In this document: in pieces, positions 16,747-25,864 of the stretch
Layout: every line of letters starts with the position of its first letter
Numbering within the stretch: the first letter of the stretch is position 1
Origin: Paenibacillus sp. RUD330
GTDB taxonomy: Bacteria > Bacillota > Bacilli > Paenibacillales > Paenibacillaceae
Direction: 5' to 3'
Assembly (NCBI RefSeq): GCF_002243345.2
Contig: NZ_CP022655.2
Coordinates: 4,644,001-4,708,000 of the forward strand
DNA length: 64,000 nucleotides
Notes under the pieces: generated by a model
Told to the model about the DNA's origin: nothing
Seen by the model: the letters and a program-made list of their open reading frames with translations, nothing else
Database searches by the model: none
Program-made: the position numbers and the translations under genes

Positions 16747-17148
16747 CTATGCCGACTTTTTCTCAGCAATTTCCCCCTTTATCTTTTTCATCAGCGCAAT
16801 CAGCATCTTGCGAAGTTCAACCGCCTCGTTATCTAATCGTTCAAATGTCTGTTTACAGATGATCCCAGCATTATAAGCTAATTCACACCACACCTGGCTC
16901 TCTGCGGCTGAACCGAGTGCATTGTTGATAAAGTTGATTTCCTTTTTAAAATATAACTGGCCGTTTCCTTCCGCTAAATTTGCTATTACCGATGTCGATG
17001 ATCTCAGTAATTGATCCCCGATTACCTGTTTGTCCTCCCACTTCCATTTCTTAACGATCTCTCTAATCTCTCCGATCCATACCACACCTTTTTGATATAC
17101 GGTCAATCTTCTGAAATCACGGATTTGCGGCTCCCTCATCGCTATCAT
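16747..17148 (-). CDS. Four-helix-bundle protein (S23/Avd-like)
   Basis: A 133-residue all-helical protein with the family signature QLLRSSTSVIANLAEGNG at about 47-64 and the later QVWCELAYNAGIICKQTF helix. The family includes proteins encoded in intervening sequences of 23S rRNA genes and the Avd accessory protein of diversity-generating retroelements; both form pentameric bundles that bind nucleic acid. No reverse transcriptase or template repeat is in this window, so an Avd role is unsupported. AAGGAG precedes the start. The gene stands alone and is followed by a long terminator hairpin. Confidence 0.85.
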   Translation of the reverse strand: MIAMREPQIRDFRRLTVYQKGVVWIGEIREIVKKWKWEDKQVIGDQLLRSSTSVIANLAEGNGQLYFKKEINFINNALGSAAESQVWCELAYNAGIICKQTFERLDNEAVELRKMLIALMKKIKGEIAEKKSA

Positions 17149-17458
17149 TTATTAATCCACTCCTTATATTTTTCTGATCACTTGTTTTTTTGAATACCTT
17201 CACTCTCTATCTCTTACACTTTAATCATACTTTATTTTGCAACCCCTCAGTCGCTATTTTACGTCGAATGTGGTTCGAGAATTATCTATCTTCGTGAGTT
17301 ATACTTCAGTGACTAAATACAATCTCTCCTCATCAAAAATGTAATTTATTGGTTGCATATATTAAATATCTTTAATTTGCAGAAAAACCACTCGGATTTA
17401 CTGCAAATCCGCAATTTCATAGTGGTAGTGTCTCCAGCAACTTATATAAGAGCATTAT

Positions 17459-17725
17459 ATTCACTAAACGCCTACGCTTAGGTATTTTCGTAAACTCATC
17501 AAGTTATACCGAACGTTGATCTTTCTGTTTAATTCACTGTTTCAATCTATGAACACAGCACAGCATAACATTCACTAATGGCCTGCGCTTGGGTATTTCC
17601 GCAAACTCGGCAAGTTATACTGCCTTTCGCAATTTCTTTTTCGATATACTGTTGTTGCTGGGGAATATGAAAAAAAATTCACTAAACGCATTCGCAAACT
17701 TGATTAGGGCGTGTCTGAAAACTCG
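17459..17725. repeat. Three spaced intergenic repeats (about 50 bp)
   Basis: The unit starts ATTCACTAA, then CGCTT.GGTATTT, then CGCAAACT and ends AAGTTATAC. Copies begin at about 17459 and 17568, and a shortened one at about 17683, so spacing is near 110 bases. The arrays are too few and too diverged for CRISPR. They lie 3' of the possible replication gene and could be iterons, a centromere or a dispersed intergenic repeat. The rest of 17149-17874 shows no gene. Confidence 0.55.
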
Positions 17726-18469
17726 TAACTGAGTCAGCCTAGAGATGGCGGCTACGTATATAAATGCTAGGAATGACTTGCCATATACTCGATACTACCA
17801 AACAGGTAAGCAATCGTGAATGAGCTACGCAAAACACTTCTCTATGCCGATAATAGGCTTAGGGGGAGTAATATATGCGAAATAATCACTGGTCAGTAAA
17901 CTGTGCAATTATTTATTTAATTCTTATTTTCATCATTAATATTGGTTTTTCAACTTGGTCAACTATTGAACACAGCCGACTAACACACGATTTTAATAAC
18001 TCAGGCCAAGCAGCAACCATTTCTCAAGGATTTGAGAGACTAATTGAATCTTTACAAAGCATACCTGAAAGTAATAACTCAAATGAAATACAAATAAAAG
18101 CAGAGCAATTAGCTAGTACGGCTAGGTCCGCTCTTATCCACCTCTTACTAAGCAGCTTTGCAAGTATTTTCACAACCATTGCATTAATGTTTCCAAAAAT
18201 CGCAATGGAGATAATCGAAAAGTTTATTGAAATCCCCGATATTGACTATGATTCAATTGGAAAATTTCAATTAGTTATGGTTCTAGCTAATATCAGCATT
18301 TTTTTATGGGATATTTATGGAGTATTTGATACATTCAAATATATTTAGCCCACTTGCGACAAGTATTACGGTATAAGATAATGGCTCTTACTAGGACGTG
18401 TTTGAAAACTCACAGTTTCAATTAAAAATGGCAGCTACAACAATCTGTAGTTTTCAGACACGTCCTAGT
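17704..18469. repeat. MITE-like inverted ends around a membrane-protein gene
   Basis: AGGGCGTGTCTGAAAACT at 17706-17723 recurs as AGGACGTGTTTGAAAACT at 18393-18410 and inverted as AGTTTTCAGACACGTCCT at 18449-18466. The first two also share a following GATGGCGGCTAC-type stretch. The last two form an 80-bp hairpin element with 20 of 21 matching terminal bases (18390-18469). The outer pair encloses the gene at 17875-18348. No transposase is present and no clear target duplication is seen. Confidence 0.55.
17875..18348 (+). CDS. Hypothetical membrane protein, 157 aa
   Basis: Three likely membrane segments: about 9-29 (CAIIYLILIFIINIGFSTW), about 86-108 (ALIHLLLSSFASIFTTIALMF) and about 132-150 (LVMVLANISIFLWDIYGV). 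Between the first and second is a polar region of about 55 residues. AGGGGGAG precedes the ATG. The gene lies alone on the plus strand, enclosed by inverted MITE-like ends. The family is not recognised; it could be an immunity, defence-effector or plasmid-maintenance membrane protein, without evidence for any. Confidence 0.65.
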   Translation: MRNNHWSVNCAIIYLILIFIINIGFSTWSTIEHSRLTHDFNNSGQAATISQGFERLIESLQSIPESNNSNEIQIKAEQLASTARSALIHLLLSSFASIFTTIALMFPKIAMEIIEKFIEIPDIDYDSIGKFQLVMVLANISIFLWDIYGVFDTFKYI

Positions 18470-18558
18470 TATACCGTATTATCGCAATTTGTCATTCGGT
18501 GTACTGCTAAAGTAAACTCATGCCTTCAATGCGTTATTCAAGTTAGAAAGTGCGAATT

Positions 18559-18585
18559 AAAAAAGCGAAGTGCCACTACTCCGCT
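18559..18585 (-). terminator. Terminator of the winged-helix gene
   Basis: On the minus strand GCGGAGT pairs with ACTTCGC (one G-T pair) around a six-base loop and runs into six T, directly after the stop codon at 18586. Confidence 0.7.
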
Positions 18586-19833
18586 TCAGAATGGTATATC
18601 ATCAAATTTTTCAATGTATGGATTATCATCATCATTCAGTCGAACACCTACTGTATCAGACTTATTCTTTGGAACATGGTAATCCGACAGAAAAACTCTA
18701 TCTGCAATCTCTTTACCAAATACCTTTTCTACTTTTTCCCTTTTAATTTGGCTTTCCCACATTCCAGACTCATGAACCTTTGTTGCTATATCTTCAGCCG
18801 AATCTAATGTTTGTTTTGTATATTTCGGTACTTGATAGAAAGTGATACGTTTCCCACCTTTATACCCCTTATTAATCCGTCGTTCTAAAATTCGATTTGA
18901 TATTTCAAGCAAATGACTCGGAAGTTGATTATGCGGTATTTTCTCAATCATGCCAAGTAGAGTTAACAAATTGACCGACCTTGTAACCGTTGATTGGCTT
19001 TTTCCCAATTTTTCTTTTATTCGATTAGTCGATGTAAAAAACACATGCTCCTCTCTATAGCTAAAAGATCGGAAAATCCCCTCTTCCTCATGTGTATTGA
19101 AATACTCTAAGTAAGTCAGGTATTTTTGAACCAATTTATAGAGGCTGGGAAACTCTCGTTCAAACTTTTGATTATTGTCTCGTAGTGCCTGCAAGTTATT
19201 TTGGTACTTTTCCCACTGATTTATCTTCCACTCATCCCTAAGACCCTCCAGATCCAACAATCTCGCCAATTCTTCTTGTGCATGACGAAAGCCCGCTTTT
19301 TCCCCGATATTTACACCATCGATGATTTCGATTAGATCAAAAATACTTAAACCTATTGTGTTACCTCCATCTCGCTTTGAGTAATAACGGTATACATCCT
19401 TCTCGTGCTTTGAGATCCAGGCAAAATTGTTTTGCACTAATTGGCATGGAAAATAGGTATTCTCTTGAATACATTTCAAATTTTCAAAAACGATCTCGAA
19501 CATATTCACTCGATTTGCAAGATCAACAAGCTTTTGCGTTGTTCCTATGAGCTTATATAACTGTAAACGATGCTGTGTTTTAACGAACTGATTCAATCTC
19601 CCAGTATCAATTGCATGTTCTCGAAGAACTATTTTGTCACGACCTTTGACTTTAACATACCCCTCCTCCATCCTTCTTTCCCCTATTTTTTTGATATGGA
19701 ATGCCGCTTTAGATAGTTGCCTGCCCATCAACCCTTCTTGTCTTTTCTCGTCTACCATTTTACGTACTCGATTTATTACAACAGCTTTTTGCCGTCTCGT
19801 TACTGTGTTAAATATGCGATCAATATCAGTCAC
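18586..19833 (-). CDS. Winged-helix protein, candidate plasmid replication initiator
   Basis: A 415-residue basic protein with GTG start after GGAGG. A winged-helix segment is visible at about 265-300 (TSTNRIKEKLGKSQSTVTRSVNLLTLLGMIEKI). The N-terminal 90 residues are Lys/Arg rich, the middle is helical, and the tail is acidic (LNDDDNPYIEKFDDIPF). It is divergent from parMR across a 285-bp gap, the usual arrangement of rep next to a partition operon in low-GC Gram-positive plasmids. I do not recognise the exact family, so replication is inferred from domain type and location; a transcription factor is the alternative. Confidence 0.6.
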   Translation of the reverse strand: MTDIDRIFNTVTRRQKAVVINRVRKMVDEKRQEGLMGRQLSKAAFHIKKIGERRMEEGYVKVKGRDKIVLREHAIDTGRLNQFVKTQHRLQLYKLIGTTQKLVDLANRVNMFEIVFENLKCIQENTYFPCQLVQNNFAWISKHEKDVYRYYSKRDGGNTIGLSIFDLIEIIDGVNIGEKAGFRHAQEELARLLDLEGLRDEWKINQWEKYQNNLQALRDNNQKFEREFPSLYKLVQKYLTYLEYFNTHEEEGIFRSFSYREEHVFFTSTNRIKEKLGKSQSTVTRSVNLLTLLGMIEKIPHNQLPSHLLEISNRILERRINKGYKGGKRITFYQVPKYTKQTLDSAEDIATKVHESGMWESQIKREKVEKVFGKEIADRVFLSDYHVPKNKSDTVGVRLNDDDNPYIEKFDDIPF

Positions 19834-20118
19834 TCTCAGTATTCCCTCCTCGGACTATCTCTATATACAAAGATACTGGTTTTTGAAGTCACGATAAAGA
19901 AGTTATGTGTCGAGTTAGGTCGGACGTATTTGGGGTTGACTATTAGAAGAAAGAGTGAAGAGCCATTAATAGTAGAACTATCTCCTATTTAGTCCGCCCT
20001 TTTCGCACCTCCGTGCTTATCAAACACTATTCGACCAAATTAGTACGACTATTTCCGATTAAATCTCATTTTTTTGAATATGATAGAGAATCAAAAATAA
20101 CAAGGAGGTAGATTTCAA
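19834..20118. promoter_or_regulatory. Divergent control region between the rep candidate and parM
   Basis: This 285-bp gap holds both promoters and possibly the ParR-binding centromere. The core GACTAT occurs three times (in CGGACTATC, TTGACTATT and ACGACTATT), and a TATGAT -10-like box lies about 35 bases before parM. The repeats are short and irregular, so the centromere call is weak. Confidence 0.35.
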
Positions 20119-21117
20119 ATGAATCAAAAATTTATAGTAGGAGTGGATTCGGGGAAATATTCAACAAAGGCGTTAATGGCAGAGGGGGACACGCTCCACC
20201 GAGTAAAGTTTCGAACTAAAGCGTGGGAAACTGACGTTAGTTTAGGAAAGGAAGTATTGGCAAGCGGAAATACGTTCCGAGTAGAGTATGATGGTAAAAC
20301 TTATCTGTTAGGCGATGCGGTTTCCGAGGAAAAGTCATCATACCAGCTCAGCAAAAATTCGATTGAGCACATCCTTAGCATATATGTTGCCATTTGCCAA
20401 TGTTTGAGCAAGTCAAAGCAATCTATTGGCTTCGCCGCTGTGCATTTAGCCTGTAACATTCCGATTAATTTATATAAATCAGAGGAACAGAAGAATGCCT
20501 ATGCAGAGACAATTCAAAATAGTGGTGAGCCGATTTGCTTAACGGTCAATGGAAAAGCCTATGCATTCCGTATAAAGCAAATTGTGCTTCTTCCAGAATC
20601 TCTCGGCCCCATTTATGAAAACACAGCCGAATATCGATCCAAACGTGCAACAATCCTCGATATTGGTGGCTTAAATGCAAGTGTCATGCAAGTAAATCAA
20701 CTCATTCCTTCATTTGATCAAATGGTTAGTGCTAATTATGGGATGAATATACTAAGAGGTAAGATAGCTGATCATTTCTCAAGTAAGTATGGGATTGCCA
20801 TAACAGAAAATGATGCCGAACAAATCATGCGAGATAAATTCCTGATTTTAAATGGTACAAAGCAGGAAGATAGTTATGAACTCATTAATCACATGTTCTC
20901 TGACCATATACAGGAAATTACCAACTTTGCATTGAGTCGTGGGGTCACGAATACGAATAGTGAATTAGTATTCTGTGGTGGTGGCAGTTTACTCCTGAGA
21001 GAGCATATTCTTCGGCAATTTCCATCCGCAACTATATGTGATGATCCGCAGTTCGGCAACGTCAGAAGCTACTTGAAGGTAGGCGAAGCGAAATGGCTGA
21101 GCACAAATTCTCAATAA
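20119..21117 (+). CDS. parM: ParM/StbA-like actin-family segregation ATPase
   Basis: A 332-residue actin-fold protein. Phosphate-1 is VGVDSGKYSTKAL at about 7-19, phosphate-2 is ILDIGGLNASVMQV at about 178-191, and the adenosine motif is FCGGGSLLL near 291. These define the plasmid actin family, whose filaments push sister plasmids apart after binding ParR on the centromere. AAGGAGG precedes the ATG. It overlaps the ParR-like gene by 25 bases. Its presence implies that the element exists, at least sometimes, as a low-copy circular replicon. Confidence 0.88.
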   Translation: MNQKFIVGVDSGKYSTKALMAEGDTLHRVKFRTKAWETDVSLGKEVLASGNTFRVEYDGKTYLLGDAVSEEKSSYQLSKNSIEHILSIYVAICQCLSKSKQSIGFAAVHLACNIPINLYKSEEQKNAYAETIQNSGEPICLTVNGKAYAFRIKQIVLLPESLGPIYENTAEYRSKRATILDIGGLNASVMQVNQLIPSFDQMVSANYGMNILRGKIADHFSSKYGIAITENDAEQIMRDKFLILNGTKQEDSYELINHMFSDHIQEITNFALSRGVTNTNSELVFCGGGSLLLREHILRQFPSATICDDPQFGNVRSYLKVGEAKWLSTNSQ

Positions 21118-21359
21118 GTTTCAGGAGGCAATATATACACATCTACAAACACCTTCTGCTTCAACCGAACCGTAGTGATTATGTATGTCGGCTGATAGAG
21201 GCTGATATGAACAAGAAGGGGCAATTTTCAGAGGATGAGATAAGACGGGTAGTGGTGGGGATACTTGGGGAGCAGATCAGTAGGCATTGGGGGCTGAGGG
21301 AAGAGAAGAAAAGTACGCTTTCAAATGAGGATGTTAATCTGATCAATCAGTTGTTCTGA
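21093..21359 (+). CDS. parR: ParR-like centromere-binding protein
   Basis: An 88-residue protein whose first 40 residues (KFSISFRRQYIHIYKHLLLQ, then RSDYVCRLIEADM) look like a ribbon-helix-helix DNA-binding unit. The C-terminal tail could bind filament tips. It overlaps the parM 3' end in another frame and has no separate promoter, matching parMR operons. The small size and position are the main evidence; sequence similarity within ParR proteins is always low. Confidence 0.72.
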   Translation: MAEHKFSISFRRQYIHIYKHLLLQPNRSDYVCRLIEADMNKKGQFSEDEIRRVVVGILGEQISRHWGLREEKKSTLSNEDVNLINQLF

Positions 21360-21391
21360 CATTGAGCCTCGTAAGATGCAAATGTAAATAG

Positions 21392-21419
21392 AAGCCACTG
21401 TAGTTGTCAGTGGCTTTTT
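21392..21419 (+). terminator. Terminator of parMR
   Basis: AGCCACTG pairs with CAGTGGCT around TAGTTGT-type loop sequence and runs into five T, 33 bases after the parR stop codon. Confidence 0.8.
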
Positions 21420-21439
21420 GAATTCTTTCATACAGGGTT

Positions 21440-21961
21440 CTACGAAACTTGTTCCTTATGAAAGACTGTAAGAATATCCCTTGGCACACGAATTGTATTA
21501 TCGTTGCCATCCAGCTTATCAGCACGGCCAGTTCCATATGCACCTAAACCATGTTTGCCTTTTTCTGCTCGAATCGTTATCCGATAGGTATCTCTTGTAT
21601 AATCGTAATCAAGACAATCTCTTACATCGGAAAGTGAAAGCAAAGCGACCTCACTTCCCTTAAACTCTTTCTTCCCGCAGATTAAAGCGAAGTAATATTT
21701 CTTGTTATTCTCAGTAAAATTCCGAATCATCTCGATTTCATCCTGCACAAAAACAAACTGCCATAATTGGACATCCTTCTTCTGCCTGGCTAATGGTTCG
21801 GAAGCATACTTTGAATAAATCATAAAGTCGCCAGTGTTCGCAGTAATATTATATAGCCTACGGTTTTCCGCTTGCTCAATGATAGCTGGAGCAAATCCAC
21901 TATTTATCAGCCCCGATAATAATGCTCCATAATAAAAATCCGCCTTACTTAAAACTCCCAT
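21440..21961 (-). CDS. Hypothetical protein in the type I restriction operon
   Basis: A 173-residue unrecognised protein, last gene of the long leftward restriction operon and 31 bases after the metallopeptidase gene. ATG at 21961 is preferred because GGGGAGG lies nine bases upstream; ATG at 21967 is too close. It has alternating hydrophobic strands (YYFALICGKKEF, TYRITIRAEKG) and a C-terminal basic stretch, and no membrane helix. Association with the operon suggests an accessory or anti-restriction control role, which is inference. Confidence 0.7.
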   Translation of the reverse strand: MGVLSKADFYYGALLSGLINSGFAPAIIEQAENRRLYNITANTGDFMIYSKYASEPLARQKKDVQLWQFVFVQDEIEMIRNFTENNKKYYFALICGKKEFKGSEVALLSLSDVRDCLDYDYTRDTYRITIRAEKGKHGLGAYGTGRADKLDGNDNTIRVPRDILTVFHKEQVS

Positions 21962-21992
21962 CCCCATTTACCTCCCCTTTCAAAGTTTTCCT

Positions 21993-22718
21993 TTACAGTT
22001 CTCTAACTATTTCTTCATCCAGCATCGCCTTCCGTTTTCCCCAATCAGGCATCAACGAAAAAAGCATATTATAGAAGCTATCCTTATGATCATTATATTG
22101 AAAATGAATTAACTCATGTAAAACAACATAATCAATACAATGTTTCGGTGCTTTGATCAACTCAGAGTTAAGCAGAATCGTATTCGAATCGATAAGAGCC
22201 GAACCCCATCGAGCCTTCATTACACGTTGTTCAATCTTTGGTCTTTGTATTCCATACTTTTGCACCAATAGGTACTGTTTTTCTAATGATTCTTCAAATA
22301 TCCTTGTTGCCTTCTCATGATACCAATCATCCATCAACTTAACCTTTCGAGCACGATTACTCGGATCTTTAACCATCAAGATAATGAAACCCCTATAATA
22401 CTTAACTCGTTCTTCTTCGGATGTTACCTCGACTCGTAATCGGTATTGCTTGCCTAAGTATTTGTACGATTCGCCGCTGACATATTCCCGTTCACTTTGT
22501 TTATATGGCTGGACCTGTTCGAAGGTCTTCACATTTTTGACGATCCAGCCGCCTTTACTCTTGACGAAATCGTAAATAAAACTGAGCGGTACTTTCTCCG
22601 AAGCAGATACCATAATCGTCATGTCAGGTTTAATGTTTAGGTTCACATTCTTTACATCTTTACGTTCAATGAAAAATTCGATTATTCGATTGGCATACTC
22701 AATCTGATGCTTATCCAT
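21993..22718 (-). CDS. YgjP-like zinc metallopeptidase (DUF45/M48 type)
   Basis: A 241-residue protein with the zinc motif HELIH in CIDYVVLHELIHFQYNDH at about 198-215 and the downstream acidic/His part typical of YgjP/WLM proteins. The KARWGSALIDSNTILLNSELI segment just upstream is also family-typical. Such genes are commonly found directly downstream of hsdR, as here (12 bases), although their job in restriction is not settled. ATG start. Catalytic residues look intact. Confidence 0.87.
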   Translation of the reverse strand: MDKHQIEYANRIIEFFIERKDVKNVNLNIKPDMTIMVSASEKVPLSFIYDFVKSKGGWIVKNVKTFEQVQPYKQSEREYVSGESYKYLGKQYRLRVEVTSEEERVKYYRGFIILMVKDPSNRARKVKLMDDWYHEKATRIFEESLEKQYLLVQKYGIQRPKIEQRVMKARWGSALIDSNTILLNSELIKAPKHCIDYVVLHELIHFQYNDHKDSFYNMLFSLMPDWGKRKAMLDEEIVREL

Positions 22719-22730
22719 GCTGTCACAACC

Positions 22731-25700
22731 TTAATAACGACGTAATGCTACTGTTTTTATTTGTTCGATAATCTTATCTACTTGCTCGAATCCCAGGCTA
22801 ACTTTATGTTCTTTTGTAAAATCAAAAATGAGATCATCTAACTTCTGGGCAATTCGATTGTGAACTTCCATGTTGTCATACCAATCTACCTTGGTATAGG
22901 AGCGAATGATGTCTTCCATTTGCAAGGCTAATTCAGCTAACAACTCATCACTCATCTTCTGTTCTTGCATAATATCTTTAGCTACTCCATAGAAGGCCTG
23001 TGCATTAGAATTTTTCTTGATGCTGTCAGGGTACGCTTCAACAGGTTCACCTTGCTGATACTCCTTCTTCAGATCATTCATTCGCTGTAAATACTCAGCT
23101 TCCGAAATGCGCTGTTGCTTATAAGCATCAATAGCTTCCTTGATCCGTTCCGAAAACTTTTTGTAGTAGGCAGGGTTCTCATCCCACCTTGTATTAATAC
23201 TCTTCGTAAGACGTGTCCGAATTGCATCTGCTTTGGCACGTTTTGATTCTAACCGTTCCAATTCCTCTTCAAATGCTTTTTCATTGAGAATATCCACAGG
23301 ATTCGTGATACGAATGACTTCTTCTGCCGAAATGTAATGATCCATTAGATTTTGCATTTTTGCTTCGTATTCTTTATGATCAATGGAATCCGAATACCGT
23401 AGCTTGACTGCCTTTCTAAGCTCTTGATAAAACTTCAAGTCTCTCTTATATTTCTTTAGCTCTTCTGCTGGCAGTGCGTTATAGACTTTCTCGGACTCCA
23501 ACGCAATACCAAGGTTTTGACCAAACTTCGAGAGGACTCCATAGAACTCTTGCCTACGCTCTTCATCTTCCAACCACACTTCATATTCTTCCGTATCCTG
23601 TTTGTTCTTGATTGGAGCGAAAATTTGAAGTAAGTCGGAGTAATATTGCCGCAGTGATCCAATGATACTGATCACATCGTAAATAGCCCCCTGCAAATCC
23701 TTTGGATCGAAGTTCTCCAGCCCTGAACCTGAATATAATTCTAACGCTTGATCGAGTCGGTTCAGCAGACCTCGATAATCAATAATAAATCCATAATCCT
23801 TGCCTTCATACAAACGATTGACTCTAGCGATTGCTTGCAGTAACGTATGTTCCTTCATTGGTTTATCGATATATAAAACAGTTGCTCTTGGTGCATCAAA
23901 ACCTGTAAGAAGCTTATCAACGACAATTAACAGCTCAATCTCATCGCCTTCGATGAAATCCTCTTTTATAGCATCTTCGTATGATTCATCGTCACCGTAC
24001 TTATTCATCATTCGATTCCAAAAATTGAGTACCTTATCTCTTGATACCTCATCAACAACCTCATGCCCTTCTCGTTGATCAGGAGGTGAAATAACAACCG
24101 CACAGGTAAGATCGCCAAACTCCTCGAATGCCTCCAAATAGCGGATCGCTTCGATCTTGCTATTCGTCGCAAGCATGGCTTTGAATTGGCTACCCTGCGT
24201 TTTATAGTTGTCCAAAAAGTGTTGGTTAATATCAAAGGCAATCATGCTGATCCGTTGATTAGACGATGCAATTCGTTCGAACTGACTCCACTTTTTCATG
24301 ACCTCATCTTTTTGCTTGTCATTTAAGTTGCGTGTGATCATCTCTAAGCGGGTATCAATTGCCTTCTGATTGACGGTCTGATCAACCATCTTTCCTTCAT
24401 ATAAAAGAGGAACAATCGCCTTATCTCTTACGCCGTCTGCAATCGTGTATGTATGTATCAACTTGCCGAACTTAATCATGGTGTTCTTTTCTTTCTTCAT
24501 CAGCGGCGTACCCGTGAAACCCAGATAACATGCGTTCGGGAACACTTTTTTCATTTTGATGTGAAACTCACCATACTGTGTACGATGGGATTCATCAACC
24601 AAGATAAAAATATCCCTAGATTCAACAGGCTTTTGCTTTGCCGAAGCGGTATCAAACTTGTGTACCAATGTCGTTACAATATCCGCATTATTGTCATTGA
24701 TAAGTTCTACCAAATGTGAGCCTGATGTTGCCCTGCTCGCCTTCAACCTGGTGTGCTTAAATGTCTTAAATATTTGTTTATCCAGCTCCACCCGATCCGT
24801 AACAACAACTACTTTCGGATTATACTCATTCATTTCAGAAAGGATATATTTCGCCAGCATCACCATCGTTAAACTTTTGCCTGAGCCTTGCGTATGCCAA
24901 ATAACCCCAGACTGACGATTTCCGTTTTCATCACGTTCTTGAATAGTCTTGATGATCTCCTTGATTGCAAAATACTGCTGGTAACGAGTAACCTTCTTAA
25001 CATCTTTATCAAACAGGGTAAAGAAATCAGTTAGCTCTATTAATCGTTCTGGATGAAAAAGCGAAATGATATTCTTATCCTGCATCGTCGGCAAACGACC
25101 ATCAACTGTTTCATCCAATAACGCCTGCAACCATTCTTCCTTTTCTTCTTTCCACACTGACCAGAACTTTTTTGGCGTGTTGCATGTTGCATACTTGGTT
25201 TCATTTTTGTTCGTTGACATGACGATCTGCACGTACTTAAAGAGCTGAGGAGCGTAGTCTTTCCCCTGATTACGAATCATCTGGCTAATACCTTGCTCCA
25301 TGGAAATCGATGCCTTCTTGCATTCAATAACTGCAAATGGAATCCCATTTACAAACAACACAATATCAGGACGTACCGTCCCACGCCCGTCCATACGCTC
25401 TACTGCGAACTCTTCAACTACATGGAAAACATTATTCTCGAAGTTCTCCCAATCAATATATTGGATTGTAAATGATTTCTTTGAGCCATCGGGCAAAAAT
25501 TCCGTATAGCTCCGTCCCAGCATCAATGTCTCGAAGATCTTTTCATTGGTTTTGACCAGTCCATCTGTTAATGGCTCGTCAAGATCCCGCATAGCTTGCT
25601 GAATATTGTTCTGACTGAACTTATATGTCACACCTTTGTACTCATAAGAGTTGAACTCTTTTAGCTGGTCTTCCAATACCGTTTTCAACAAAACGTTATA

Positions 25701-25823
25701 GAAACCGCCACGCATAGACTCGGCTTGCTCTGGAGTTAGAGGCTTATAATCTAAGCGATGTAACAACTCAAGTGCAGGCTGTTGGCTGATGTATTGCTCG
25801 TCATAACTATTTGGTCGTTCCAC
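22731..25823 (-). CDS. hsdR: Type I restriction enzyme subunit R (HsdR)
   Basis: A 1030-residue motor-nuclease subunit of a type I restriction complex, which translocates and cuts unmodified DNA. The N-terminal PD-(D/E)xK nuclease shows RPDIVLFVNGIPFAVIECKK at about 151-170. Helicase Walker A is HTQGSGKSLTM near 310, the DEAD-box equivalent is VDESHR near 402, and motif VI lies in AIARVNR near 673. The C-terminal 250 residues are helical, as needed to dock on HsdM/HsdS. GTG start after GGAGG at proper spacing. Length is normal for HsdR and nothing looks broken. Confidence 0.95.
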   Translation of the reverse strand: MERPNSYDEQYISQQPALELLHRLDYKPLTPEQAESMRGGFYNVLLKTVLEDQLKEFNSYEYKGVTYKFSQNNIQQAMRDLDEPLTDGLVKTNEKIFETLMLGRSYTEFLPDGSKKSFTIQYIDWENFENNVFHVVEEFAVERMDGRGTVRPDIVLFVNGIPFAVIECKKASISMEQGISQMIRNQGKDYAPQLFKYVQIVMSTNKNETKYATCNTPKKFWSVWKEEKEEWLQALLDETVDGRLPTMQDKNIISLFHPERLIELTDFFTLFDKDVKKVTRYQQYFAIKEIIKTIQERDENGNRQSGVIWHTQGSGKSLTMVMLAKYILSEMNEYNPKVVVVTDRVELDKQIFKTFKHTRLKASRATSGSHLVELINDNNADIVTTLVHKFDTASAKQKPVESRDIFILVDESHRTQYGEFHIKMKKVFPNACYLGFTGTPLMKKEKNTMIKFGKLIHTYTIADGVRDKAIVPLLYEGKMVDQTVNQKAIDTRLEMITRNLNDKQKDEVMKKWSQFERIASSNQRISMIAFDINQHFLDNYKTQGSQFKAMLATNSKIEAIRYLEAFEEFGDLTCAVVISPPDQREGHEVVDEVSRDKVLNFWNRMMNKYGDDESYEDAIKEDFIEGDEIELLIVVDKLLTGFDAPRATVLYIDKPMKEHTLLQAIARVNRLYEGKDYGFIIDYRGLLNRLDQALELYSGSGLENFDPKDLQGAIYDVISIIGSLRQYYSDLLQIFAPIKNKQDTEEYEVWLEDEERRQEFYGVLSKFGQNLGIALESEKVYNALPAEELKKYKRDLKFYQELRKAVKLRYSDSIDHKEYEAKMQNLMDHYISAEEVIRITNPVDILNEKAFEEELERLESKRAKADAIRTRLTKSINTRWDENPAYYKKFSERIKEAIDAYKQQRISEAEYLQRMNDLKKEYQQGEPVEAYPDSIKKNSNAQAFYGVAKDIMQEQKMSDELLAELALQMEDIIRSYTKVDWYDNMEVHNRIAQKLDDLIFDFTKEHKVSLGFEQVDKIIEQIKTVALRRY

Positions 25824-25864
25824 GTTTACACCTCCATGATAAGGATAAAAGGAAAGGGGAAAGG

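Noticed and set aside
16747-17148. Diversity-generating retroelement based on the Avd-like gene
   Set aside because: No reverse transcriptase and no template/variable repeat pair was found.
17459-17725. CRISPR array, and therefore a CRISPR-guided Tn7-like system
   Set aside because: Three diverged units with about 60-base unequal gaps, no cas gene in the window; target choice is explained by TnsD.
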